The position numbers were made by a program, and so were the translations under genes. Below, piece after piece: positions 1 to 7,303 of a stretch of 22,587 nt of DNA (position 1 is its first letter; each line of letters begins with the position of its first letter). Source of the stretch: RUG754 sp964345365 (lineage in GTDB: Bacteria > Bacillota > Clostridia > Peptostreptococcales > Anaerovoracaceae). The DNA lies in NCBI GenBank assembly GCA_964345365.1, contig CAYFQR010000026.1, forward strand, positions 1 through 22,587, read 5' to 3'. A model generated the notes under the pieces. The model did no database searches and was not told the origin of the DNA. It saw nothing but the letters and a program-made list of their open reading frames with translations.

Positions 1-215
1 TCTGTTCCTATGACTTCTCCTTTATCAGTACAAAGATAATTGAAGATCCAGTTACCATTATCATAAATAAACTGAATTCTTCTAGGTGTAAAGTGCTGCC
101 TTAAATTAATTAAATTATCATTAATACTCTTAAGCTTTTCTTCCTTTATTGATTCTATAACTTCATCAGGAGATGTTGTAATAATAACAAGCTCAATATT
201 ACACTCTTCTCTCAT
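1..215 (-). CDS. Unrecognised AT-rich ORF, 3' end outside the window
   Basis: An open frame of 71 codons runs from an ATG at 215 off the left edge. I do not recognise the product. The visible part is soluble, begins MREECNIELVIITTSPDEV, has a charged helix-like middle and then a strand-rich stretch with Tyr, Trp and Phe around residues 50-62. An in-frame stop lies 12 nt upstream of the ATG; a GTG at 222-224 is the only other plausible start. No clear Shine-Dalgarno site is present. Codon use is dominated by ATT, AAT, TTA, ATA and AGA and is far more AT-rich than all other genes here, which suggests recent acquisition. It starts two bases after the stop of the truncated MFS remnant. It could be a real cargo gene, part of an inserted element, or chance coding. 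Confidence 0.45.
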   Translation of the reverse strand, partial: MREECNIELVIITTSPDEVIESIKEEKLKSINDNLINLRQHFTPRRIQFIYDNGNWIFNYLCTDKGEVIGT

Positions 216-216
216 C

Positions 217-372
217 TTAAACACATATTATAACAGCGGAAGCAAATGTACTTCCTGTTTCATCAAAAACCAAAATTGACAGGGCAAAACCGCCTGCTAT
301 TGCACCTGCAGACCCAAAAATCGAAGCAATCGTCACAAGGCAAAAGTTTTTTGTCCATAATCCTCGATTCAA
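217..372 (-). pseudogene. Truncated N-terminus of an MFS transporter
   Basis: Reading from a TTG at 372 (AGG nine bases upstream) gives 51 residues that look like the first segment and first membrane helix of a major facilitator superfamily exporter. LWTKNF is followed by a Gly/Ala-rich hydrophobic helix, then LVFDETGSTFASAV. In such transporters this is followed by the second helix and about 350 more residues. Here homology-like sequence ends near residue 50 and a TAA follows at 217-219. The remnant begins 30 bases after the yicC stop. Downstream sequence changes abruptly to high AT. I infer that the remainder was deleted or displaced by an insertion. The family call rests on pattern recognition of a short segment; the truncation itself is seen directly. 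Confidence 0.6.
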
Positions 373-402
373 AAAAAACCTGCGGTTGATTCTTTTATCT
401 CT

Positions 403-1287
403 CTACTCTATATTCTGAACCTGTTCTCTGATTTTCTCAATCTCCGCTTTAATCTCGAGCATATTATTGGTGATTTCGATATCGTTTGCCTTAGAGCCTA
501 TGGTATTGGCTTCCCTGTTCATCTCCTGCACTAAAAAGTCCAATTTTTTGCCTATGCCGGATTCATCGCCGGTCAATATGCTCTTTAACTGAATAAGATG
601 CGAGTTAAGCCTCGTTATTTCCTCATCGACTGCGCTCTTATCGGCAAAGATTGCAGCTTCAACCAAAATCCTGTCTTCCGGTATTTCAACGGAGCTCCCT
701 ATCAGTTCTATTATTCTTTCTTGGATTTTCACCATATATTCCTTAGTAACCTCAGGGCAACGAGTTTCAATCATATCCAATATGATTTTAATCTTGTCGG
801 CCTTGGTCATTAAGTCCTCTGCGAGCCTCTCTCCTTCCGCTTCACGCATCTTTTCAAGATTGAAGGACGCCTCATCCACGGGTTTCAATATCGCTGTGCA
901 AATTTCTTCCTCATCCTCGACACTCGGTACGGCTTTTAATACGTCAGGCATACCGGCAAGAAGTTCAAGGCTGATATCCCCTTTTAACGAAAACTTCTCT
1001 TTAAGCTCTGATAAGTTCTGATAATATTGTGCCGCGACAAGTTCGTTTAATCTTATGTCTATGTCATTTTCGGTTATGTTCTCTACGTTTATGGAAACGT
1101 CAACCTTTCCCCTTGTCAGTCTGTTTTTGACTGCCTGCTTAACCTTTTCCTCCGCAAAAGAATAGCGTCGAGGCATCTTGACCGTTATATCGGAATATCT
1201 GTGATTTACCGATTTAATCTCTACCGTAATGTTTCTTTTGTTGTCCGAATACTCGCTTCTTCCGAAGCCTGTCATACTCCTTACCAT
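403..1287 (-). CDS. yicC: YicC family stress protein / endoribonuclease-like
   Basis: The 294-residue product has the family's hallmark start MVRSMTGFGRSE, an N-terminal YicC-like domain and a C-terminal DUF1732 domain ending in LDFLVQEMNREANTIGSKANDIE, one of the most conserved blocks in the family. E. coli YicC has been reported as a Mn-dependent endoribonuclease that acts with RNA-decay partners; in Bacillota the gene (yloC) usually stands before remA-gmk-rpoZ. An ATG nine codons upstream exists, but the AAAGGA motif and the family N-terminus favour the ATG at 1287. A good sigma-A type promoter lies about 50 bases upstream, so the gene can be transcribed apart from cysK. The usual remA and gmk neighbours are missing: downstream there is an MFS remnant instead. 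Confidence 0.93.
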   Translation of the reverse strand: MVRSMTGFGRSEYSDNKRNITVEIKSVNHRYSDITVKMPRRYSFAEEKVKQAVKNRLTRGKVDVSINVENITENDIDIRLNELVAAQYYQNLSELKEKFSLKGDISLELLAGMPDVLKAVPSVEDEEEICTAILKPVDEASFNLEKMREAEGERLAEDLMTKADKIKIILDMIETRCPEVTKEYMVKIQERIIELIGSSVEIPEDRILVEAAIFADKSAVDEEITRLNSHLIQLKSILTGDESGIGKKLDFLVQEMNREANTIGSKANDIEITNNMLEIKAEIEKIREQVQNIE

Positions 1288-1336
1288 ATAGACTTGTTTC
1301 CTTTCTCTATACATTAACTTTCATTTTCATTGCATT

Positions 1337-1365
1337 ATCATACATGAGTAAACACATAGTTTCAA
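1337..1365 (-). promoter_or_regulatory. Sigma-A type promoter of yicC
   Basis: On the minus strand a TTGAAA -35 (1360-1365) is separated by 17 bases from a TATGAT -10 (1337-1342). It sits in the 135-base gap between cysK and yicC, with the yicC start about 50 bases downstream. Confidence 0.7.
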
Positions 1366-1449
1366 AATTGTTGTATTCAAAAGAATCGCAATGACTTGAA
1401 TAAGTTTTCAGCAACTTTTGAAGTATAATATTGCAAACTGAAGATACTG

Positions 1450-2379
1450 TCAGTCAAACAGGCTTGATGAAAGATATCTCTCTCCCGTGTCAGGTAAAAT
1501 TACGACTATCTTCTTGCCTGCATTTTCGGGTTTCTTTGCAAGCTCTATCGCGGCATAAGCTGCGGCACCCGATGATATCCCGACAAGGACACCCTCTTTT
1601 TTCCCGATGAGGCGGGCTGTTTCAAATGAATCTTCGTCACTTACAGTAATAATTTTATCGTAAACCTCCGTATCTAAGAGCGCCGGTATAAAGCCCGCAC
1701 CGATGCCTTGTATCTTATGTATCCCCGCAGTCATTCCCGAAAGCACGGCGGAGTTTTCAGGCTCTACCGCCACAACCTCTATCTTACCATTCTTTGATTT
1801 AAGATACCTTCCCGTACCTGTTATCGTGCCTCCCGTTCCTACGCTCGCCACGAATATATCCACATCGCCGTCCGTATCTTCCCATATTTCAGGGCCCGTG
1901 GTGTTAAAATGCGCGCGTGCGTTTGCAGGATTTTCAAACTGTCTCGGTATGAAGCCTTCGGGTATTTCTTTTGCGAGTTCCTCAGCCTTGTCTATGGCGC
2001 CTTTCATACCGAGCGCACCGTCAGTAAGCACGAGTTCCGCACCGTAAGCCTTCATAAGCAGTCTTCTCTCAATCGCCATCGTTTCCGGCATTACTATTAT
2101 TATCCTGTAGCCTTTAGCTGCAGATAGAGCTGCAAGCCCTATTCCTGTATTTCCGGAAGTAGGTTCTATGATTACGGAATCTTTTTTTAGAAGCCCCTCT
2201 CTTTCGGCTGCTTCTATCATCTCCAGTGCCGCTCTGTCTTTTATGGAGCCTGCAGGGTTGAAATATTCGAGTTTGGCATAGACTTTTGCGCCGAGTCCCT
2301 CGGACTCTTCTATATTGCGCAGCTCAAGCAAAGGAGTCCCGCCTATCAGCTGCTTCACCGAATTAAATATATTCGACAT
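1450..2379 (-). CDS. cysK: Cysteine synthase A (O-acetylserine sulfhydrylase)
   Basis: This 309-residue PLP enzyme of the fold-type II family converts O-acetylserine and sulfide to cysteine and acetate in the cytoplasm. The PLP lysine is K47 in NPAGSIKDR. The substrate loop PTSGNTGIGLA, the phosphate-binding GTGGTITGTG and the C-terminal GISSGAA and LPDTGERYLSS blocks are all present, and the length is normal for CysK. It starts two bases after the flavin reductase gene ends, so it is probably co-transcribed with rqcH and the reductase. The serine acetyltransferase that makes its substrate is encoded upstream in the same cluster. No T-box or SAM riboswitch-like leader was seen before the cluster. 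Cystathionine beta-synthase-like activity is a less likely alternative. Confidence 0.95.
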   Translation of the reverse strand: MSNIFNSVKQLIGGTPLLELRNIEESEGLGAKVYAKLEYFNPAGSIKDRAALEMIEAAEREGLLKKDSVIIEPTSGNTGIGLAALSAAKGYRIIIVMPETMAIERRLLMKAYGAELVLTDGALGMKGAIDKAEELAKEIPEGFIPRQFENPANARAHFNTTGPEIWEDTDGDVDIFVASVGTGGTITGTGRYLKSKNGKIEVVAVEPENSAVLSGMTAGIHKIQGIGAGFIPALLDTEVYDKIITVSDEDSFETARLIGKKEGVLVGISSGAAAYAAIELAKKPENAGKKIVVILPDTGERYLSSSLFD

Positions 2380-2381
2380 TT

Positions 2382-3035
2382 CTATTTTCTCTTTTCTCTA
2401 TTTCTTGAGTTTTTCTTTTCTTTATTTTTTGAAACTCTCTTTTCATGTTCTTCTTTGCTTATTCTCTTCTTTGTTTTAGGCTTCATAACCGAGAATCCGA
2501 ATCTTCCAAGCGGTTTCCCCTTCAACCCGAAATACTCTCCGTGAAGGTATGCTACCATCTTGGCGTTTCCAAAGTCGAACTTACCGTTTTCATCGATGAG
2601 TTCTTCGTTTACATGTACCTTTACAATTTCAGCCATGAACATGTCGTGTGAGCCCAATTCCTTTATTTCGGTAACTTTGCACTCTATATTCACCGGTGAC
2701 TCTGTGATTAAAGGGCATTTCACTATTTCACCCTCGCTCTTATGCAAACCCGTTTCGGCGAATTTATCAAAATCTCTCCCCGATTTTACACCGCACCGGT
2801 CAGTAGCTTCTGCGAGATTCTCATTAATAAGATTTATCACAAACTCACCGGTACGCTTGATTATCTCATGCGAATATCTTGACTTTCTTACCGATACATA
2901 AGTCATAGGCGGGGCGGAATTGATTATGCCTGTCCAGGCAACTGTAATAATATTACTCTCTTTTTTGTCTCCGCACGTTATCATTACTACGGGCAACGGC
3001 CCTAAAAGTTCTGACGGTTCAAATGATTTTTTCAT
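2382..3035 (-). CDS. Flavin reductase-like FMN-binding split-barrel protein with basic tail
   Basis: The product is 217 residues. Residues 1-180 match the flavin reductase-like split-barrel family, which binds FMN and reduces flavins or transfers electrons. Visible family marks are the LGPLPVVMITCG start, NIITVAWTGIINSAPPM, and a central GEFVINLINENLAEATDRCG. The C-terminal ~36 residues are unusual: about half are Lys or Arg, interrupted by Glu, Ser and Asn, with no predicted fold. The start overlaps the last 17 bases of rqcH and has an AAGGAG site, which suggests translational coupling; cysK follows two bases later. The physiological electron acceptor cannot be told from the sequence. A link to sulfur or redox metabolism is only suggested by the neighbours. 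Confidence 0.85.
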   Translation of the reverse strand: MKKSFEPSELLGPLPVVMITCGDKKESNIITVAWTGIINSAPPMTYVSVRKSRYSHEIIKRTGEFVINLINENLAEATDRCGVKSGRDFDKFAETGLHKSEGEIVKCPLITESPVNIECKVTEIKELGSHDMFMAEIVKVHVNEELIDENGKFDFGNAKMVAYLHGEYFGLKGKPLGRFGFSVMKPKTKKRISKEEHEKRVSKNKEKKNSRNREKRK

Positions 3036-4728
3036 TTTTTTCTCCTTCCTTCGGGTTCACATAAACGGTTCGGTTATTTGTGAATATAACCATGCCCGGT
3101 TTCGCTCCTTGCGGCTTTTTAACATATTTTACAGGCACGTAATCCACAGGCACGTTCTCCGAATCTCTCCACTTGGAGTGGAATGCTGCAATTCCGGCAG
3201 CTTCGAACAATTCCGTTTCATTGAGTTCAGCACCTTCAGTCTTAACTACAACATGTGAACCGGGTATGTCTTTGGTATGCATCCATATATCACCCTTTCG
3301 GGCGAGTTTTAATGTTATATAGTCGTTCTCTCTGTTATTTCTACCGACCAGTACCTTCATGCCGTTAGATAAGGTATATTGAAGCGGTTCCGGCTTACTC
3401 TTCTTTTCTTTGAAGCCGCCCTTTTTCTTCCTTTTGGCATAGCCCGTTTCTATAAGCTCCGTCCTTATAGACTCTATTTCATTCACATCATCTGTTTGTT
3501 CCAGATATGTAAGAACGGACTCCAGATATTTAATCTCCTGTTCGTTTTCATGAAGTTGAACCTGCTTCTCTTTGACGGCGGTTTTCGCCTTGCCGTATTT
3601 TTTGTAATACTGCTGTACGTTTTTAGCAGGCGTCTTTTTGACGTCAAGCGGTATGCTGACCGTGCTTCCGTCATAATAGCTCACCACATCGATTTGCTTC
3701 ATCCCCGGCTTGACAAGATGAATGTTTGCGGTAAGCAGCTCTCCGAAAAGCCTCAGTTCTTCAGAGTCCTCCGCCCTCAAAAGCTCTTCCGAAAGGCGCT
3801 TTTTTTTGAGATACTTCTTGTTCAGATTATCCGACACAGTCTTTATCAGGCTGTTTGATTTCACTTTTCCCTGATTGGAGCTGTCCTTTCTGTCGAAATA
3901 TGTTTCAAGACATTCCGACAGAGTTTCAAAGACTTCCGTTTCCATACAGCTTTCATATTCCGAAAGCGGAAACAGGTAGTATTCCTTCGGTTCAGGTTTT
4001 TTTCCGGCATTTCTCCCGTCAGCTTTTACAGAATATATTCTTGGCTGTATCTCCCCCGAATCAACCTTTTTCAGAGTCTCCTCTATAAAAAGAAGCTTAT
4101 TTGTTTTAAGGGAAATTTCTTCCGCAAAAGCCGGAGATATACCTGAAATTCTGTTCACTATAGACTTGGCATCCGTCAAATATGCTTCGTTCTCAGGCTT
4201 AAGTTCATAGAGAGGAAGTTTGTCCTGCGCAGGAGGATACTCATATTTAAGTCCCGGCAAAATTTGTCTTACTCTGTTTATATCGAACGAAATTCTCTTT
4301 ATGGAATCGATTATATTGCCTGTATTTATGTCCAGTAATATTATATTGGAATGCTTGCCCATAATTTCTATAACGAGTTTTTTGTTTACCGTAAACCCGA
4401 GCTCGTTAAGCGACTCGAAGGATATCTCAATTATCCTTTCGGAGTCTTTTTGGATTATGTCGAGAATCCTTGCACCTTGCAGATGTTTGCGAAGGAGCAT
4501 ACAAAAGGCATAAGGCTCGGTCGGATTGACAGGACTGCTCTCGATAAAATGTACTCTTGCATGAGAGGTTCCGGCTGACATGAGCAGCTTATGATTGCCC
4601 TCTCTCGTGTATATGTTAAGTACAAGCTGATCCGCCTCCGGCTGATAAACCCTTTCGATTTTGCCCTGTATTATCTTTTCTTTCATTTCCCGCACCGCAG
4701 CGCGAGTAACAATACCGTCAAATGCCAT
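3019..4728 (-). CDS. rqcH: RqcH / NFACT family ribosome quality control protein
   Basis: This 569-residue protein belongs to the NFACT (Rqc2/FbpA) family. In B. subtilis RqcH binds stalled 50S subunits carrying peptidyl-tRNA and directs addition of C-terminal alanine tails that mark the nascent chain for ClpXP. The N-terminal NFACT-N domain starts MAFDGIVTRA; helix-hairpin-helix and long coiled-coil regions occupy about 180-430; the C-terminal NFACT-R domain carries GDIWMHTKDIPGSHVV at about 479-494. The conserved acidic-Arg pair of NFACT-N is read here as E97-R98 where B. subtilis has Asp-Arg. The ATG at 4728 gives the standard family start. The family has also been annotated as fibronectin-binding protein, a surface role that is secondary. 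It overlaps the flavin reductase gene. Confidence 0.93.
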   Translation of the reverse strand: MAFDGIVTRAAVREMKEKIIQGKIERVYQPEADQLVLNIYTREGNHKLLMSAGTSHARVHFIESSPVNPTEPYAFCMLLRKHLQGARILDIIQKDSERIIEISFESLNELGFTVNKKLVIEIMGKHSNIILLDINTGNIIDSIKRISFDINRVRQILPGLKYEYPPAQDKLPLYELKPENEAYLTDAKSIVNRISGISPAFAEEISLKTNKLLFIEETLKKVDSGEIQPRIYSVKADGRNAGKKPEPKEYYLFPLSEYESCMETEVFETLSECLETYFDRKDSSNQGKVKSNSLIKTVSDNLNKKYLKKKRLSEELLRAEDSEELRLFGELLTANIHLVKPGMKQIDVVSYYDGSTVSIPLDVKKTPAKNVQQYYKKYGKAKTAVKEKQVQLHENEQEIKYLESVLTYLEQTDDVNEIESIRTELIETGYAKRKKKGGFKEKKSKPEPLQYTLSNGMKVLVGRNNRENDYITLKLARKGDIWMHTKDIPGSHVVVKTEGAELNETELFEAAGIAAFHSKWRDSENVPVDYVPVKYVKKPQGAKPGMVIFTNNRTVYVNPKEGEKNEKII

Positions 4729-4773
4729 TTAATACCTGACTTCCTTCATTCCTTTGTCAATTAATTCCGCCTT

Positions 4774-4802
4774 ATTATACTGTCTAAAAACACGTTTTTT
4801 AA
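4774..4802 (-). promoter_or_regulatory. Possible promoter of rqcH-flavin reductase-cysK
   Basis: A perfect TATAAT (4774-4779) lies 17 bases from a weaker TTAAAA (4797-4802) in the 77-base gap between cysE and rqcH. The -10 is consensus but the -35 matches only four of six positions, so this is a moderate call. Confidence 0.45.
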
Positions 4803-4805
4803 TCG

Positions 4806-5663
4806 TCAAACCAGCGTCTTGATTCTTATCGTTTCCGGAGGTGTGGAAAGCACCATCTCACCTGAGGGAACCGACCTCGTGAGCCAAACCGAAGCACCGA
4901 TTATGCAGCCGTCGCCTATGTAGACATCGCCGCCTAAGATTGTCGCTCCGGCATATATTACTACATTGTTTCCTATATTAGGGTGACGCTTTATATCCTT
5001 TATCAATGTGCCGTCCTCACCGACCTCGAATGACTTGGCGCCGAGTGTTACATGCTGATAGAGCTTAACCCTTTCACCTATTACGGTCGTTTCTCCTATT
5101 ACTACGCCTGTACCGTGGTCGATAAAGAAATATTTGCCTATCGAGGCTCCCGGGTGTATGTCTATTCCCGTCATCTGATGGGCGTATTCCGTCATCTTCC
5201 TCGGGAGTATCGGCACATTCTGTATATAGAGTTCATGCGCAAGCCTATAAATCGATATGGCATTGAAAGCGGGATATGTGAGGATGACCTCATCCGTAGA
5301 TTTCGCCGCAGGGTCTCCCTCGTAAGCTGCGATAATGTCAGTGTTCAGGAATCCCATGATATCGGGAAGTTTCATTATCAGGTTTGCAGCCTGTTTTTTT
5401 ATTTCGATTTCATCGTCCATAACATAAGCAAGGCACTTCTGAATCTCATCATAGGCCTTCGCAAGCTCCGTATTTCTTTTGATTCCGACATCGTATCCGA
5501 ATCTCTCCGTCCCGAAAAACTTAGGGAACATTGCGGCTTTGAATGCCCAAACAGCGTTCTCAACCGCGGAATCGAAACCGACATAATTATTCTCACACGA
5601 TGTAATATCTATTTCATCCAATTTATCAGCCACTTCTCTGATATCAGTTTTCAGGTTCTTCAT
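4806..5663 (-). CDS. cysE: Serine O-acetyltransferase
   Basis: The 285-residue product makes O-acetylserine from serine and acetyl-CoA, the committed step before CysK. A helical N-terminal half (to about 165) is followed by a left-handed beta-helix of hexapeptide repeats: GIDIHPGASIGKYFFIDHG, then GTGVVIGETTVIGERV and the repeats after RHPNIGNNVVIYAGA. The catalytic Asp-His and second His of the E. coli enzyme correspond to D182, H183 and H227. The N-terminal region is longer than in the short B. subtilis form, as in the 300-residue anaerobe type. The C-terminus ends STPPETIRIKTLV, and I cannot judge whether cysteine feedback is kept. An AAGAGG site precedes the ATG, and a GC-rich hairpin sits in the leader. 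Confidence 0.93.
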   Translation of the reverse strand: MKNLKTDIREVADKLDEIDITSCENNYVGFDSAVENAVWAFKAAMFPKFFGTERFGYDVGIKRNTELAKAYDEIQKCLAYVMDDEIEIKKQAANLIMKLPDIMGFLNTDIIAAYEGDPAAKSTDEVILTYPAFNAISIYRLAHELYIQNVPILPRKMTEYAHQMTGIDIHPGASIGKYFFIDHGTGVVIGETTVIGERVKLYQHVTLGAKSFEVGEDGTLIKDIKRHPNIGNNVVIYAGATILGGDVYIGDGCIIGASVWLTRSVPSGEMVLSTPPETIRIKTLV

Positions 5664-5694
5664 AAAATCAGCCTCTTATCTTCTTTACAAAATC

Positions 5695-5715
5695 AGCGTG
5701 CCTGAAGGGCACGCT
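5695..5715 (-). terminator. GC-rich hairpin between pspC and cysE
   Basis: On the minus strand AGCGTGCC, a five-base loop and GGCACGCT form a perfect 8-bp stem, followed by GATTTTG. It lies 49 bases after the pspC stop and 31 bases before the cysE start. It could terminate the hydrolase-pepV-pspC transcript or act as an attenuator in the cysE leader. The T run is short (four), so termination may be partial. Confidence 0.5.
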
Positions 5716-5764
5716 AACTACACAATACTATAATAATCTAATCCCGCTTCATTTTTTTTATTTT

Positions 5765-5962
5765 TTATAATTCTATGTCCCTGTTACAGCTCGGCATAAT
5801 TATCGCACAAATAATATACGCAAGAAGTCCGCTTCCTCCGAGAAAAATGAACAATACCCATAGAACCCTTATGAGTGTAGGGTCAAGGTCCATATATTCC
5901 GCAATCCCGCCACATACGCCTGCAATCTTTTTTTCCTTTTCGCTTCGACATAATTTTTTCAT
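5765..5962 (-). CDS. Small PspC-domain membrane protein
   Basis: The 65-residue product begins MKKLCRSEKEKKIAGVCGG and is a single PspC domain: a basic N-terminus, the KKIAGVCGGIAEYMDLDPTL signature with the usual Arg-Val-Leu-Trp turn, and one hydrophobic segment (about residues 31-55, WVLFIFLGGSGLLAYIICAI). PspC-like proteins sit in the cytoplasmic membrane; in proteobacteria PspC senses envelope stress, while stand-alone Gram-positive versions are mostly uncharacterised. The ATG at 5962 is chosen because GGGAGGT lies at ideal spacing; an in-frame TTG five codons upstream would overlap that site. It follows pepV by 30 bases and is probably the last gene of that transcript. Confidence 0.88.
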   Translation of the reverse strand: MKKLCRSEKEKKIAGVCGGIAEYMDLDPTLIRVLWVLFIFLGGSGLLAYIICAIIMPSCNRDIEL

Positions 5963-5992
5963 CTTAGTACCTCCCAATCACCCTATCTTGTT

Positions 5993-7261
5993 TTACTCTG
6001 CACAAATTTTAAGAATAACATCACGATATATATCCCTTAAGAGATAAAAATCCTCTGCGAGCATATATTCGTTTTTTTGATGTTCCGTAAGTTCTCTTCC
6101 GGGTATCATCGGTCCGAAAGCGACTATATTGTCCATAGCTCTTGCATAGGTGCCGCCTCCGATGACACTCGGTTCATCATCTCTACCGGTATGCTCCCTA
6201 TATACCTCAATGAGTTTAGTGATAAAATCACTTTCCTTATCCATATATACAGGAAGCTGATGATTCTCAAGGAATGTCGTGAAACCTAAAGGTTCAACCA
6301 CTTCATCAAGCCTCTTGGATATATCTATCAGACTGAATGTAACGGGATATCTGACATCAATATATATATCGACCGTATCCTGTCCGGTTTCTATCTTGCC
6401 TACATTCAAAGTCAGCTTTCCCGACTCCTTATCCTCAAGTCCTAAATTGATGTGTTTGCCGTTAATATCGAAGCCGATATGTTCGTTATAGAAGTTCGCA
6501 AGGAAACAGTTATCAGTCTTTTCTCCGATTGCTTTCATCAATTTTGAAATCGCATTTTCTCCCATGTGAGGCAAGCTGCCGTGTGCGGCCTTTCCTTCTT
6601 CAAAAAACTCGACGACTCTCCCGTCGATTTCAACTTTAGCCCTTGCCTCGTCAGGTACCATATTAACTACCTGTCCTCCGGAGATTTCGATAATTCCCGC
6701 TTTTTCTTTAGGAATTGACATGATACACCTGAATATTCCTTTTTCACCGTATATTGCGGGGAAATCTCCGTCAGGAGTTATGCCCAACGTCGGAAGATCT
6801 TCGACCTCTCTGTAATATTCCATATCGTCCCAGTCTCCGTTTTCTTCGGTCTGGCCGAATATCAGTCTTACCCTTTTATTTAATTTTTTGCCGCTGTCAA
6901 GAATGTCCTTCATTGCGTATACCGATGCCACGCAAGGCCCCTTATCGTCTATGACTCCTCTGCCGTATATCCTGTCCCCTGATAGAGTTGCCGCAAAAGG
7001 CTCATAATCCCAGCCTCCGCCTACAGGAACCACATCGAGATGGCAAAGTATACCGAAAATATCTTCTCCCTCACCGATTTCGGCATAGCCTATTTGATTA
7101 TCCAGATTCTTCGTTCTGAAACCGAAACCGCTGCAAAGGTCAAGCATATATTTCAGCGCCTTATTCACTTCTTCTCCATAAGGATACTCCTTATTATCCG
7201 TATATACAGCCACACTCTTAAAAGAGCACAGCTCGTTTAAGGTTTTTAACATTTCATTCAT
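5993..7261 (-). CDS. pepV: M20 family metallodipeptidase, PepV-like
   Basis: The 422-residue product is a co-catalytic zinc peptidase of family M20, most like the Sapep/PepV group that cleaves Xaa-dipeptides released from peptide uptake. Metal and catalytic residues can be placed: H74 and D76 in CHLDVVPVG, D105 in GRGVIDDKGP, E139-E140 in FGQTEENGDWDDMEYY, the aspartate of TPDGDFPAIYGEKG, and H394 in RELTEHQKNEYM. The lid domain occupies about 180-300. It is some 45 residues shorter than the Lactobacillus enzyme. The ATG at 7261 has AAAGGAG ten bases upstream. The start region exists in two near copies (see repeat at 7261-7303). Likely co-transcribed with the hydrolase upstream and pspC downstream. 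Exact substrate range is unknown. Confidence 0.9.
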   Translation of the reverse strand: MNEMLKTLNELCSFKSVAVYTDNKEYPYGEEVNKALKYMLDLCSGFGFRTKNLDNQIGYAEIGEGEDIFGILCHLDVVPVGGGWDYEPFAATLSGDRIYGRGVIDDKGPCVASVYAMKDILDSGKKLNKRVRLIFGQTEENGDWDDMEYYREVEDLPTLGITPDGDFPAIYGEKGIFRCIMSIPKEKAGIIEISGGQVVNMVPDEARAKVEIDGRVVEFFEEGKAAHGSLPHMGENAISKLMKAIGEKTDNCFLANFYNEHIGFDINGKHINLGLEDKESGKLTLNVGKIETGQDTVDIYIDVRYPVTFSLIDISKRLDEVVEPLGFTTFLENHQLPVYMDKESDFITKLIEVYREHTGRDDEPSVIGGGTYARAMDNIVAFGPMIPGRELTEHQKNEYMLAEDFYLLRDIYRDVILKICAE

Positions 7262-7303
7262 TTGAAGTTGTCTCCTTTTTTTAATTTGAAGTTATCTCTT
7301 TTT
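7261..7303 (-). repeat. Tandem copy of the pepV translation start region
   Basis: Two near-identical units about 19-21 bases long, offset by 24 bases, lie at 7261-7281 and 7285-7303. On the minus strand each reads roughly AAAGAGAYAACTTCAAAT. Only the copy next to pepV has the stronger GGAG motif and a following ATG; the other has ATT at that place. Confidence 0.7.

Noticed and set aside
227..232. TATAAT on the minus strand just before the AT-rich ORF
   Set aside because: No -35-like hexamer at 16-18 bases; it lies within the MFS remnant coding sequence and AT-rich DNA makes such hits common.
1381..1449. Terminator after cysK
   Set aside because: Only a small AAGTT/AACTT stem without GC pairs or a T run is visible, so read-through into yicC cannot be excluded.
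3379..3858. Plus-strand open frame of 159 codons
   Set aside because: It lies wholly antisense to rqcH, whose family motifs are clear, and shows no recognisable protein features or ribosome binding site.
4755..4760. Perfect TTGACA upstream of rqcH on the minus strand
   Set aside because: No acceptable -10 follows at 16-18 bases before the ATG; the TATAAT at 4774-4779 lies on its upstream side.
4788..4802. AAAAACGTGTTTTT palindrome after cysE as a terminator
   Set aside because: Five A-T pairs around a four-base loop are too weak to terminate, and the stretch overlaps the candidate -35.
5052..5705. Plus-strand open frame of 217 codons
   Set aside because: Antisense shadow of cysE; the hexapeptide repeats on the minus strand leave no doubt about the coding strand.
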